From the NCBI RefSeq assembly GCF_007827695.1, contig NZ_VITA01000005.1:124001-188000 (forward strand): 64,000 bases of DNA, in the 5' to 3' direction. The DNA comes from Sinorhizobium medicae (lineage in GTDB: Bacteria > Pseudomonadota > Alphaproteobacteria > Rhizobiales > Rhizobiaceae). Positions 39,194-47,511 of the stretch are shown here, in pieces; within the stretch, counting starts at the first letter, position 1; the number at the start of each line of letters is the position of its first letter. Under the pieces are notes generated by a model. It did not search any database. It saw only the letters and a program-made list of their open reading frames with translations, and was not told where the DNA came from. The translations under genes were made by a program, and so were the position numbers.

Positions 39194-40759
39194 TCAGGCA
39201 AGGTCGCCGAGCTTGCGGTAAAGGGTGAAGGCGTCGCTGGCAGGTCGCTCTTCGGCCTGATCCTGTTCGCCGCCCGCCGCCTGTCCCTGCTGCTGGCTGT
39301 CGCTTTCCCGTTCTCCCTCGTCATCTCTTTCGTCTTTTTCCGCCTCGCCTTCACTTTTCCGCTTGCGCCCGTCCATCTCGTCGGGATCGCTTTCATTTGC
39401 CGGCGGGTAGGGGGCCAGCGCGAAGGGAAACAGTTCGCGTAGAAGCCCGGCTTCGGGGATACGGGCGAATCCCTGCGGCGCCGCAGCGTCTCCGCGGGTC
39501 TGAGGCTCCGCCTCGGGAAAAGGCAGGTCGGGGAGCGATGCATTGCTCCCTGCGTCGGATGCGGCGTCCACCGTCGGTTCGACGGCGGCTTCGGCAATTC
39601 TGACCGCGCCGTTGGTCTCCCGTGGCCTCGCCGGCGCCTCGTTCTCCGGAAGCAGGGGCGCGGCAGCTCCTTTTTTCCCCGTTTCGGAAAATTGCCAGCT
39701 CTTGTTCATCCCCGGCGAGGCAAGGCTGTGACGTATAATCGCCCTCAAGGCCTCCGCCGGGGGTTGCTGCCCGCGTGCGGCGCTCTGCATCCGGGTCGGG
39801 GCCCCATCGTCCTCCGCCGCGGAGCGCGACGGGTCGTCGGCATTATCGGAGCCGTAGCTGTCAAGAAGGGCTTCAGCGCCGCGTTCTGCCCCTGCAGCCT
39901 TGCCCGCGACTGTCGAAGGTTTTGCGTCCTCCAGCACTGCGTGCATACGCCCGTTTTGACCTGCCGCCTCACCGCGGCGCGGCGCCGATGGTTCCGCCGG
40001 ATCCGCGCCGCCTTCCGGGAGCTGCTCATCGGAGCTTTCCGGCATGGTGGCCGCCGTTTCCGTCGACTCCCCCTCAAGCGGGCTCCCTGAAGCATTTCTC
40101 GCTGCGACGTCCGCGATGCGCGGCGCCGGAGGCGCATTTGCCGGCGCCTTCGGCGAGCGTTGCGGCTCGGCCGGAGCCTGCGCGGCATCGCGTGCCGCAC
40201 CCTTGGATGCCGTCTCGGCCCGCACGTCCTCGATATCGGCGCCGCCATATGTCTTTTTGAGCATCGCCTGAAGCAGCGCAAGATCGGTCGGCGCGGGTGT
40301 TTTCGAGCCCCGAAGCGCCGCCGGTACGTGCGCCGGCAGGGGCAGGCTGCGGAGCGGGGTTCGGTCAGGCGGCATCGCGCCCCGCCGGTCGGCAGCTATC
40401 GGCACCGCAACGGCGATCCGCTGCGCGAGGCTGCGGTTGGCCAGATGCTTCTCCAGAAGCAGGCGTTCCGACATGGGCAATGCTGCGATAAAGCCAGTCA
40501 AGCGCCGAATGAAGGCGCGTCCGGTCTCCCGCTGCAGGGGTGGAAATTTGAGGATGAGCGCCAGATCTTCGACCAGCCTCACCAGTGCGTCCTTGGAGAG
40601 GACCTCTTTGCCCGAAAGATGGCGGGCCAGCGCATCGAGGATCTTCCGGAGTGCCTCGCCACGCTCGCCGGCCGGCAGCGAACGGCGCAGGTCCTGCGTC
40701 GTCTCCTCGGCCGTTCCGACGGCTGTCCTGATGGCGTTAAAGGCGGGCAGATCGGGCAT
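39194..40759 (-). CDS. Uncharacterised 521-residue protein, helical N-terminus and long disordered region
   Basis: I do not recognise this protein. Residues 1-120 look folded and helical, with regular leucines (for example L-V-R-L-V-E-D-L-A-L-I-L-K-F and S-E-R-L-L-L-E-K-H-L-A-N-R-S). Residues about 120-430 are Ala/Pro/Glu/Asp-rich and probably disordered. A short hydrophobic patch, L-L-R-E-L-F-P-F-A-L-A-P-Y-P-P, lies near 440-455. Then comes a Glu/Asp/Lys/Gln-rich stretch and a final D-A-F-T-L-Y-R-K-L-G-D-L-A. There is no signal peptide or membrane helix. Composition recalls flagellar hook-length proteins, but no FliK C-terminal domain is visible and no flagellar genes are near. It converges with rpsA. 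Confidence 0.7.
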   Translation of the reverse strand: MPDLPAFNAIRTAVGTAEETTQDLRRSLPAGERGEALRKILDALARHLSGKEVLSKDALVRLVEDLALILKFPPLQRETGRAFIRRLTGFIAALPMSERLLLEKHLANRSLAQRIAVAVPIAADRRGAMPPDRTPLRSLPLPAHVPAALRGSKTPAPTDLALLQAMLKKTYGGADIEDVRAETASKGAARDAAQAPAEPQRSPKAPANAPPAPRIADVAARNASGSPLEGESTETAATMPESSDEQLPEGGADPAEPSAPRRGEAAGQNGRMHAVLEDAKPSTVAGKAAGAERGAEALLDSYGSDNADDPSRSAAEDDGAPTRMQSAARGQQPPAEALRAIIRHSLASPGMNKSWQFSETGKKGAAAPLLPENEAPARPRETNGAVRIAEAAVEPTVDAASDAGSNASLPDLPFPEAEPQTRGDAAAPQGFARIPEAGLLRELFPFALAPYPPANESDPDEMDGRKRKSEGEAEKDERDDEGERESDSQQQGQAAGGEQDQAEERPASDAFTLYRKLGDLA

Positions 40760-40902
40760 GATGCCGCAAGCATAAGCCAGGCACGTTTAGAGAGTGTTAA
40801 CCATAAGCGATGACCTGGCCATCCCCGCGCCAGTCTTGCGCCTCCCCTTGCGGGAAGCTCTTTCCCGGCCCATCTTTACCCGTGAGCTTGATGGAGCTGA
40901 CG

Positions 40903-41235
40903 ATGACATTTCGCCCGCCGCAATCGCTGCGCCGCTTCGACCTCACAAGTAATGGCGTGAACGTCCTTGAATACGAACTCATGGCCGAGCGCGCCGACGC
41001 GCTGGGACACCACGGTCTGAAGGTCGAGAAGGCGATCGCCGCCCTGAATGGATTTGATCACGACCGGCACGGCCAGTCCGAGCGCGAGCGGCTGCTTGAC
41101 GAGGCCGCCGACGCGGTTTGGGCATTCTTCATCCAGCGCGAGATCTGCGGCCTGCGGGACGCCAGGGATGCAGTGCACCGCTACGGCATTCCGAAGGAGG
41201 TCATGGCACGTCTCGGGGTCGTCAGGAAGCGTTGA
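40903..41235 (+). CDS. DUF6665-family small protein
   Basis: A 110-residue, largely helical, cytosolic protein; the stretch L-E-Y-E-L-M-A-E-R-A-D-A-L-G-x-H-G-L-K-V-E is typical of a small Rhizobiales family annotated DUF6665. No enzymatic motif is visible. I chose the ATG at 40903; an in-frame ATG four codons upstream at 40891 is also possible. It is divergent from the 521-residue protein and convergent with the BA14K gene. Confidence 0.75.
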   Translation: MTFRPPQSLRRFDLTSNGVNVLEYELMAERADALGHHGLKVEKAIAALNGFDHDRHGQSERERLLDEAADAVWAFFIQREICGLRDARDAVHRYGIPKEVMARLGVVRKR

Positions 41236-41294
41236 CCTTTTGAGGTCCGCGCGTCACTGGAACGCGCGGAACTCATGCGCCGAGGGATGCACCC

Positions 41295-41828
41295 TTACCG
41301 ATAGGGCGAGTAGCAGACCCGGTAGACGCCGCCATAGGTCAGATACCGGTTGGTCGCCGGATTATATGACCGGTAGCGCGACAGGCACCAGCTGACATGG
41401 GTACTGCCACCGCTCTGGACGTAACCTCCGCCATAGTAGCGTGGTGCATAGGATCGATAGCCGTAATATCCGGGGTTCGCGTAGGGATAGTTGTAGTAGC
41501 CGGGGCCGTAATGGCGCTGGCCGTAGTAATAGCGGTTCCCATAATACGGGCGGTAGCGGTAGCTGGGACCGAAATAGAAGCTGATCCCGGATCGCCGGTA
41601 ATAGGGGCTCCAGCCCGGATAGAAGCCGGATCCTCCGTAGTAACCGCGGCGGGAATAGCCGCCGCGCCACCCGTAACGGCCGCGATGCGTAGCATTCTCC
41701 ACGCCGGCGGGCGCCTTGATCGCGATGTCGAGCGCCGGGCGCGGCATGGCCTGAACGGATGTTACAGGGGGAACCGCGGAGGCGGCGGCGAGCGCACAGG
41801 TCACAACGAAACTGCGAAATTTCGTCAT
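41295..41828 (-). CDS. BA14K-family exported protein
   Basis: A 177-residue protein with a signal peptide (about 1-27, ending V-Q-A-M-P), a central region very rich in Tyr, Gly, Arg and Pro (repeats such as Y-Y-G, R-Y-R-P-Y-Y-G), and a C-terminal BA14K domain: H-V-S-W-C-L-S-R-Y-R-S-Y-N-P-A-T-N-R-Y. The Brucella relative is an immunoreactive 14-kDa antigen with lectin-like properties; that function is transferred only at family level. Probably periplasmic or surface-exposed. A single Cys pair (C-L-S and V-C-Y) may form a disulphide. Confidence 0.88.
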   Translation of the reverse strand: MTKFRSFVVTCALAAASAVPPVTSVQAMPRPALDIAIKAPAGVENATHRGRYGWRGGYSRRGYYGGSGFYPGWSPYYRRSGISFYFGPSYRYRPYYGNRYYYGQRHYGPGYYNYPYANPGYYGYRSYAPRYYGGGYVQSGGSTHVSWCLSRYRSYNPATNRYLTYGGVYRVCYSPYR

Positions 41829-42102
41829 CTTCTCCTCACTTTCCGAAAGCCGTTGCTTTCCGGTTTTGTCCCTGCTCCTTAGACGTTTGGTGTCGCATGT
41901 TTATTCGTGGCGGCGGAAGCCGAGCCGTCGCGGGGCTGTCCGGTTTCCCCCGCAATCCGCCGTTCTTAAAGATGCGCCTCTCCGGCGCCCATGTCACTGA
42001 AATTCTTATCCTATCGCGCTGATTTGAATGTTGAGCACAATGCTGCGCTCCATGTATCCGCGCGCTTTTTCGCGTTCCGGCACGAAAACTTCAAAATGCC
42101 TG
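41829..42102. other. Intergenic space without recognisable gene
   Basis: The stretch between the BA14K start and the tRNA-Leu promoter shows no plausible coding frame with initiation signals and no strong hairpin. It should contain the BA14K promoter on the minus strand. Confidence 0.5.
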
Positions 42103-42131
42103 TTGACACTTCCGCCACGGCCTTTTACATG
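42103..42131 (+). promoter_or_regulatory. Predicted promoter of tRNA-Leu
   Basis: A consensus TTGACA (42103-42108) and TACATG (42126-42131) with a 17-base spacer end 10 bases before the mature tRNA 5' end. Confidence 0.65.
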
Positions 42132-42141
42132 CCGGTCCGTC

Positions 42142-42228
42142 GCCCAGATGGCGGAATTGGTAGACGCGCCAGCTTCAGGTGCTGGTACTCGAAAGGGTGT
42201 GGAGGTTCGAGTCCTCTTCTGGGCACCA
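42142..42228 (+). tRNA. tRNA-Leu (anticodon CAG)
   Basis: An 87-nt class II tRNA with acceptor stem GCCCAGA/TCTGGGC, anticodon stem CCAGC/GCTGG around loop TTCAGGT (anticodon CAG), a long variable arm (TACTCGAAAGGGTGT), a T-arm GGTTCGAGTCC, and CCA encoded. A bidirectional terminator follows. Confidence 0.97.
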
Positions 42229-42262
42229 ATTTCCAGTCCGTGGCCGCTTTTGCGGTTCGGAT

Positions 42263-42298
42263 AACAAGAAAAGCCCGGATTTCCGGGCTTTTCTTGTT
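42263..42298. terminator. Bidirectional terminator after tRNA-Leu
   Basis: Perfect 16-base arms AACAAGAAAAGCCCGG / CCGGGCTTTTCTTGTT separated by ATTT. The A/T-rich outer parts give U-runs on both strands, so it can end tRNA-Leu transcripts and the oppositely oriented cyclase gene. Confidence 0.9.
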
Positions 42299-42359
42299 TT
42301 CAGGCGCCGAAGCGATCTCAGCGGCCCTGCAATTCGTGCAGCATCTTCTGAGATCTCGG

Positions 42360-44315
42360 TCAGGCGGCCGTTCCTGTCTCGGCAGTATCCACCGCGCGGG
42401 CCACGCCCACGACTTCGTAAATGTCGAGCGCCGTCGAGCGGCCCTTGGCCCTGGCGGTGCCGAGCGGGCGGAATTTCACCATGTCCTTGCATTGCGCCAC
42501 CACCGCACCGCTTGCCAGAACTGTCGTGCCATAATCCTTGTTCATGCCCTCGAGCCGCGAGGCGACGTTCACGGTATCGCCCATGGCGGTGTATTGCAGC
42601 CGTTCCTTGGCACCGACGCTGCCGACGACGGCCGTGCCGGTGTGGATACCGAAGCGGGTGCGGAATTCCGGCAATCCCCTGGCGCGTTGCGCAGCGTTGA
42701 AGGCCCGAAGCCTCTCCTCGACGGCGAGTGCGCAACGACAGGCATTCTCGGCATGTCTGACATCGGCGACCGGCGCGTTCCACATGGCGAAGACCGAGTC
42801 TCCATGGAACTGGATGATGGTTCCGTCATGCGCGTCGACGATCTCGCTGAAAAGGTCAAAATATTCCGAGAGCATCGCCACCACTTCTTCCGGCGAGCGT
42901 CCTTCGCTGATGGTGGTGAAGTCGTAGATGTCGGTGAACAGCGCCGTCACTTCCTGCCGCCAGGCGGCGCGGCCGCCGAAGTGGCCGGATTCGATGCCCT
43001 TGCGCACCAGTTCCTTCGGCACATAGAGCGCAAAGGTGAAGATCGCGTCACGGGCCTTGTTCATCGCGCCGTTGAGCATCGAGATTTCGGCCACATGCGA
43101 GGAAACCTCGATGGGCGTGGAAAAATCCAGGTCTTGAAGGCGGTTGGCGCTGTCGGTGAGCTGGTTGAGCGATTTCGTGATCAGATGCGCAAGCACGAGC
43201 GCCAGGAGAACGGCCACCACCACCACGGCTCCGGAGACGGCAAGTCCCTGAACAAGGGTTTCGTTGGCCGCCGCCAGCAGTTCGTCGAGCGGGGCGGCGA
43301 CGACGACCCTGTGTCCGGATAGGAGCAATGCCGATTCGAGCGGTGCCACGGTCACGAGATAGGTGCGATCTCCGACCTCGACGAGGGTTGCCTTTCCGGC
43401 CGGTGGCGGGTTGCGCCGAATCCTCTCGATCAGCCCGTCTTCCTGCGGCGTGACCACCGGTTGGTCCCGCCCTTTCGATGCCATGATGCGCCGCATCATT
43501 ACGGTGTCGGAGTGGATGATCGGCCGTCCGACCGCGTCGAGAACGAACGAAACCGAGTCGTCGGTCAGCCGCTCGCGGGACAGAAAATCGGTGATCGTGT
43601 CGAGCACGACATCGGCGCCGATAACGATCTTGGGATTGCCGCTGTGAGCCTGCGATATCGTCATCCCCAGATTGCGTGTCGTGGCCATCTCATAGGGGCC
43701 TATCGCCACCGGCGCCTGGCCGTTGACGGCGGCGCGGTACCAGGGCCGCGTTCTGGGATCGAATCCGTTCGAAGCAGCGCGGCGTTCGGCGAACTGCAAA
43801 CCGCTCGCGTCCAGGAACAGGATCCGGTCGAAGGGCTTGCCCTGGTCGTCCCGTTCCATCGAACGCACAGCGATGGCCGCGCCCCGCGGCGCGTCCAGCG
43901 CCATGCGCCAGGCGGCCGAGTCCAGATCAACCACATGAAAAAATGCGCCGCTCGGATAACCGACATAGACGCCGTCGATATGCGGCGAGCGGGCGATGCC
44001 TTCGCGCAGGACCGCTACTTTGTCATGCATCCGCTCCGGCGGCGGGACCAGAAAGGAATTGGCGACCGATGCGACGAGGTTGACAAGTGCGGAGGTATCG
44101 CCGGAAAGCATCCCCAGGCGATCGACCAGACGGCCGACGAAGGCGCTCATATTGTCTTCGGCGCCTGCGATGGCGGCAACGCGCGCGCGGCGATAGTCAA
44201 GCCCCACCAGCGTCGCGGACACGACGATGAGCATCGCAACCATCACGAGACCGAGCAGCGATCGCAGTGAGCTGGTCCAGGTCCCAGAAGGCTTGTCCCC
44301 GTCGGCAATGTGCAT
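42360..44315 (-). CDS. Membrane-bound class III adenylate/guanylate cyclase with Cache-type sensor
   Basis: A 651-residue protein. Membrane helices at about 17-43 and 355-382 enclose a large periplasmic sensor of the dCache type (W-Y-R-A-A-V-N-G and later I-V-I-G-A-D-V-V-L-D are typical). A HAMP-like linker leads to a class III cyclase domain (about 455-620) with the metal-binding T-D-I-Y-D-F-T and D-S-V-F-A-M-W-N-A-P. Rhizobia encode many such cyclases making cAMP in response to external cues. I chose ATG 44315, with AAGGA upstream; a GTG at 44381 would add 22 residues but has no ribosome-binding site. Ligand and physiological role are unknown. Confidence 0.88.
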   Translation of the reverse strand: MHIADGDKPSGTWTSSLRSLLGLVMVAMLIVVSATLVGLDYRRARVAAIAGAEDNMSAFVGRLVDRLGMLSGDTSALVNLVASVANSFLVPPPERMHDKVAVLREGIARSPHIDGVYVGYPSGAFFHVVDLDSAAWRMALDAPRGAAIAVRSMERDDQGKPFDRILFLDASGLQFAERRAASNGFDPRTRPWYRAAVNGQAPVAIGPYEMATTRNLGMTISQAHSGNPKIVIGADVVLDTITDFLSRERLTDDSVSFVLDAVGRPIIHSDTVMMRRIMASKGRDQPVVTPQEDGLIERIRRNPPPAGKATLVEVGDRTYLVTVAPLESALLLSGHRVVVAAPLDELLAAANETLVQGLAVSGAVVVVAVLLALVLAHLITKSLNQLTDSANRLQDLDFSTPIEVSSHVAEISMLNGAMNKARDAIFTFALYVPKELVRKGIESGHFGGRAAWRQEVTALFTDIYDFTTISEGRSPEEVVAMLSEYFDLFSEIVDAHDGTIIQFHGDSVFAMWNAPVADVRHAENACRCALAVEERLRAFNAAQRARGLPEFRTRFGIHTGTAVVGSVGAKERLQYTAMGDTVNVASRLEGMNKDYGTTVLASGAVVAQCKDMVKFRPLGTARAKGRSTALDIYEVVGVARAVDTAETGTAA

Positions 44316-44384
44316 GCTTTCGATGTCCTTGCATCCCGATTCCGGAGTTTTGCAATATTGCTCCGGATTTGCATAGATCACGAC

Positions 44385-44410
44385 GATTTTAGTCGGATGG
44401 ACCTAAAATC
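44385..44410. repeat. GATTTTAG palindrome upstream of the cyclase gene
   Basis: Inverted arms GATTTTAG (44385-44392) and CTAAAATC (44403-44410) with a 10-base spacer, 70 bases upstream of the cyclase start. It resembles a motif found repeatedly in Rhizobiaceae intergenic DNA, but an operator is also possible. Confidence 0.45.
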
Positions 44411-44496
44411 ATGAACGGGTCGATTTCCAAAGAGTTGAGGCGTGGGATGCGGGCTCCCGCTCTGCCCGCTTGCTGCGCATCGGCGCAACGGCCATC

Positions 44497-44826
44497 TCAA
44501 TAGTCGAGGCCGCGCTTCTGCCGTTCGAGAGATGGCGGCAGCTCGCCGCTTTGAAAGACCGGGCCCTTTCCCTCGCGGCAGCGGTAGACCGTATCGTAAC
44601 GCGGGCGGCCGTGAGACGACTCGAAGGGACCGTAGCGATCGATGAAAACCTGTTCGCAAACGAGGTTGTCATCGTCACGCAGCGGGTTCACCGGCCGGAC
44701 GCCCGGCAGATCATGGAAGGACTGCGCAAGTTGGAATGTCGCCTCTCCGGCGAAACCCGCATGGGGCGAAAGGCTCAACATCAGGGCGATGACAGGGCGC
44801 GCCAGGGCGAAACGGAACCGGGTCAT
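44497..44826 (-). CDS. Small exported protein of unknown function
   Basis: A 109-residue protein with a clear signal peptide (about 1-27, ending H-A-G-F-A-G-E-A). The mature part has two Cys (N-L-V-C-E-Q and V-Y-R-C-R-E) that could form a disulphide, and an aromatic/charged composition. No family is recognised. I chose the ATG at 44826 because it begins the signal peptide; a longer frame to 44922 is less likely. It lies between the cyclase and nrnC in a sparsely populated stretch. Confidence 0.6.
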   Translation of the reverse strand: MTRFRFALARPVIALMLSLSPHAGFAGEATFQLAQSFHDLPGVRPVNPLRDDDNLVCEQVFIDRYGPFESSHGRPRYDTVYRCREGKGPVFQSGELPPSLERQKRGLDY

Positions 44827-45035
44827 ATACGAACTTTCTCGGGGTACCGGCGAACGGAACGTCCGCCGAAAGACAAGGTATCGCGGCCGGCCAACATGCG
44901 CTATAGGCCAGCTAAGCTCCACACCAGCGACCGGGCATCTGAACAGGCTGGCCGAGGCCGCTGCAGTATTTGAATCTCAGCAGATTCCCTGAGCCGTTCT
45001 CAGGGATTCGTGCAGTAACGATCTGGGGATTTTCC

Positions 45036-45662
45036 ATGGCGAATACAATACGGTTCCACGAAGGCGATATTTCCGAGGCCGATGCCGCCCGCTACAGGGG
45101 CGCGATCGCGATCGATACGGAAACGCTCGGACTGGTGCCCCGCCGCGATCGCCTCTGCGTCGTGCAGCTTTCGTCGGGCGACGGCACTGCCGATGTGATC
45201 CGGATCGCTGCAGGCCAGAAGCAGGCGCCGAACCTCGTCGCGATGCTTTCCGATCCAGCGCGGCAGAAAATCTTCCATTTCGGCCGCTTCGACATCGCTG
45301 TGCTGTTCCATACTTTCGGCGTGACCGCTTCACCGGTCTTCTGCACCAAGATCGCCTCCCGCCTCGCCCGTACATATACGGATCGGCACGGCCTCAAGGA
45401 TAATCTCAAGGAACTGCTCGACGTCGATATCTCCAAGCAGCAGCAGTCTTCCGACTGGGCCGCCGATATTCTGTCGCCGGCTCAGCTCGAATATGCCGCC
45501 TCCGACGTGCTCCACCTGCACGCGCTGCGCGACAAGCTGACAGCGCGTCTTTTGCGCGATGGCCGGATGGAACTCGCCGAGGCCTGCTTTTCGTTTCTCC
45601 CGACGCGTGCCAAGCTGGACCTGCTCGGCTGGGAGGAGACGGACATTTTCGCGCATAGCTGA
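45036..45662 (+). CDS. nrnC: NrnC-type 3'-5' exonuclease (RNase D-like)
   Basis: A 208-residue DEDDy exonuclease. ExoI motif A-I-D-T-E-T-L-G-L, ExoII motif H-F-G-R-F-D-I-A-V, and ExoIII motif Q-L-E-Y-A-A-S-D-V-L (Tyr-type) are all present. It lacks the HRDC domains of true RNase D and matches, from memory, the short alphaproteobacterial NrnC of Bartonella, including the C-terminal L-D-L-L-G-W-x-E-x-D-I-F-A-H-S. NrnC is an octameric enzyme that degrades 2-5-mer RNAs where Orn is absent and also trims DNA. Many databases label such proteins RNase D. Confidence 0.9.
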   Translation: MANTIRFHEGDISEADAARYRGAIAIDTETLGLVPRRDRLCVVQLSSGDGTADVIRIAAGQKQAPNLVAMLSDPARQKIFHFGRFDIAVLFHTFGVTASPVFCTKIASRLARTYTDRHGLKDNLKELLDVDISKQQQSSDWAADILSPAQLEYAASDVLHLHALRDKLTARLLRDGRMELAEACFSFLPTRAKLDLLGWEETDIFAHS

Positions 45663-45701
45663 CGCGTGTCGCCGAGGCCGTGCACAGCAACTGAAGGGAG
45701 T

Positions 45702-45983
45702 CTAACTGCGGTCCGTATGGCCGAGGTCTCGCTCAGGCTCGATCACGTCGCGGACGCGTTGCTTCAGCTCCTTGGGCCCGGGGAAGCCTCCGTCGCGCTT
45801 GCGTTCCCATATCAACGCCCCATCGACGCGAATCTCGAAATTGCCGCCGGTTCCGGGGATGAGCGCCACTTCGCCAAGCGTGTCGGCAAAGGTCGACAGC
45901 AGTTCTTGCGCCATCCAACCGGCGCGCAGCAGCCAGTTGCACTGGGTGCAGTAGAGAATGGTGATGCGTGGCTTCTCGCTCAT
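45702..45983 (-). CDS. SelW/SelT/SelH (Rdx) family thioredoxin-like protein
   Basis: A 93-residue protein with a thioredoxin-like beta-alpha-beta fold. The redox motif C-T-Q-C lies at residues 12-15 (I-L-Y-C-T-Q-C-N-W), where selenoprotein W relatives have C-x-x-U; here the second residue is Cys. The conserved G-T-G-G-x-F-E-I and K-R-D-G-G-F-P motifs are present. Bacterial members are presumed redox proteins of unknown partner. The ATG at 45983 begins the domain. It converges with nrnC. Confidence 0.87.
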   Translation of the reverse strand: MSEKPRITILYCTQCNWLLRAGWMAQELLSTFADTLGEVALIPGTGGNFEIRVDGALIWERKRDGGFPGPKELKQRVRDVIEPERDLGHTDRS

Positions 45984-46188
45984 TGACAGGTCCTGTTCGC
46001 TCTGTTCCGGCGACGCAGGAAACATATAACGGCGCCGGCGCGCAATCCCCACCGAGCAATGGCTTCACGCGCATCTCACATAAAAGTCATCTTGGCCGCA
46101 GGTGTTTTTAACGCTTCGCCCCTTGTTTTCCAAAAGGCCTGAGGCAAGAGACATCCCCTGATTTGCAAATATCTGCGAAAGGAATTTC

Positions 46189-46641
46189 ATGACCGATACC
46201 GCTGCCAACAACCGCCCGCGCGCGATCCTGCCGGCGCTCGAAAGGATCTACCTGCCGCTCGACACCCTCGCCGAGACGCTGCTGCGCATCGTCGCGGGCC
46301 TGCTGCTCGTCACCCACGGCTACGGCAAGATCCTCGACCCCTTCGGTGCAGCGGGGATGGTGGAAGGGCTCGGCTTCTATCCGGGTGTGTTCTGGTCACC
46401 CCTGCTTTCCGCAACCGAGTTCTTCGGCGGTATCTTCATCGCCATCGGCTTCCTGACGCGACCCGCCGCCTTCGCCGCGACGATCGTGCTGCTGGTCACA
46501 GTGTACTTCCACGGCATCGTCCAGGGTCAAGGCCTGGGCGGAGCGGAGAAATCCATTCTCTGGGCGGCGATCACCTTCTTTTTCGCCATCCGCGGTGCCA
46601 ACAGCCAGTCTGTCGACGCCAAGATCGGCCGGCAGTTCTGA
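46189..46641 (+). CDS. DoxX-family membrane protein
   Basis: A 150-residue protein with four membrane helices and DoxX/DoxD family motifs: an N-terminal amphipathic start, L-R-I-V-A-G-L-L-L-V-T-H-G-Y-G-K-I, then P-L-L-S-A-T-E-F-F-G-G and F-L-T-R-P-A-A-F. Members act in quinone or sulfur-related redox processes in the inner membrane, but the specific role is unknown. GAAAGGAATTTC precedes the ATG. A strong hairpin follows the stop. Confidence 0.85.
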   Translation: MTDTAANNRPRAILPALERIYLPLDTLAETLLRIVAGLLLVTHGYGKILDPFGAAGMVEGLGFYPGVFWSPLLSATEFFGGIFIAIGFLTRPAAFAATIVLLVTVYFHGIVQGQGLGGAEKSILWAAITFFFAIRGANSQSVDAKIGRQF

Positions 46642-46650
46642 GACGGCCTC

Positions 46651-46689
46651 TGGATCGTTTCACCGTTCGTAGAACAGTGAAACGATCCA
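46651..46689. repeat. Long hairpin downstream of doxX-like gene
   Basis: Two 18-base arms (46651-46668 and 46672-46689) complementary except at one position (a G-U pair in RNA), separated by only GTA. No T-run follows. The GGATCGTTTCAC...GTGAAACGATCC theme resembles a dispersed Rhizobiaceae palindrome. It lies between the convergent doxX-like and rnk-like genes. Confidence 0.85.
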
Positions 46690-46729
46690 GGCCGTTGACG
46701 TTGCAGTTTCCGGCCGAGGGGGGACGCCT

Positions 46730-47137
46730 TTAGCCCGTTGCCGGCACCACGCTCCGGATCGTCATGCGGTGTATCTTTCCCGCCCGGTCCGACCAGTCGA
46801 TCGACTGTCCGACGGAAAGGCCGATAAGCGCGGCCCCGATCGGCGTCAGCACGGAGATTTTTCCGGCTTCGATGTCTGCCTCCCCCGGATAGACGAGCCT
46901 CACTTCCTTCGCAAAACCGTTATCGGCGTGGAAGGCGACGGTCGAGCCCATTTGTACGCTGTCCTTGGGCAGCTTGCCGGGCGCGGCGATGCGCGCGCGG
47001 TCGAGTTCCAGAAGCAGTGCCTCCGCTACTTCCGGAATACGATCGAGCGCCGAAGAGGCGATCGCCGTCAGGCGTGCATGGTCATCGGCATTGATGACGA
47101 TCGAGGGAAGCTTCTTGCGGGTTATCTTGTCCGCCAT
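46730..47137 (-). CDS. Rnk/GreA C-terminal-domain regulator
   Basis: A 135-residue protein with a short helical N-terminal part and a C-terminal GreA/GreB_C FKBP-like domain: V-R-L-V-Y-P-G-E-A-D, I-S-V-L-T-P-I-G-A-A-L-I-G-L and G-Q-S-I-D-W. This matches regulator of nucleoside diphosphate kinase (Rnk), which binds RNA polymerase but lacks the GreA coiled-coil that enters the secondary channel. The physiological role in rhizobia is undefined. The ATG at 47137 is chosen over an unrelated-looking extension to 47278. Confidence 0.86.
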   Translation of the reverse strand: MADKITRKKLPSIVINADDHARLTAIASSALDRIPEVAEALLLELDRARIAAPGKLPKDSVQMGSTVAFHADNGFAKEVRLVYPGEADIEAGKISVLTPIGAALIGLSVGQSIDWSDRAGKIHRMTIRSVVPATG

Positions 47138-47511
47138 GGTGATACCTGTGCCTGGGCGCACCGCACTGCCTGCGCCGTAAATGAATTGTCGAGGATGATT
47201 TGCGCTCGCTGCCCGGATGACGGAGGGTTTGGGCCATCCGGCTCGCCGATGCGTAGGCCCCTTACCCGGAGAGCGCACGCATCCGGGCCGGGGTCAGATT
47301 CCTGCGATGGGGCAGACCCGGAATGAACAGCGGAAATGGATAGCAAGCACTGGCATGGTCCGAAGGTCGGAAACTTCACCGCGGAAGTCAACCCCGCCGC
47401 AGCCTCTTGAAACGCCGCATCGTCCGTGGTCAATCTTTTCCTTGGGGAGCGGCGACCCGCAGAGGCGCTTGCCGCCGCTGAACGGCCATCCGGCTATGGG
47501 GAGGTGGAGCG
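47138..47511. other. 374-bp gap with an interrupted frame just before the GFA gene
   Basis: No recognised gene. On the plus strand a frame begins ATG at 47336 (M-D-S-K-H-W-H-G-P-K-V-G-N-F ...), meets TGA at 47408-47410, and then stays open to a TGA at 47513-47515 that overlaps the GFA start codon in ATGA fashion. This could be the eroded end of a former gene or chance. The rnk-like promoter should lie in the first third. Confidence 0.3.

Noticed and set aside
39194-40759. FliK (hook-length control) identity for the disordered protein
   Set aside because: No FliK C-terminal domain and no flagellar neighbours; only composition is similar.
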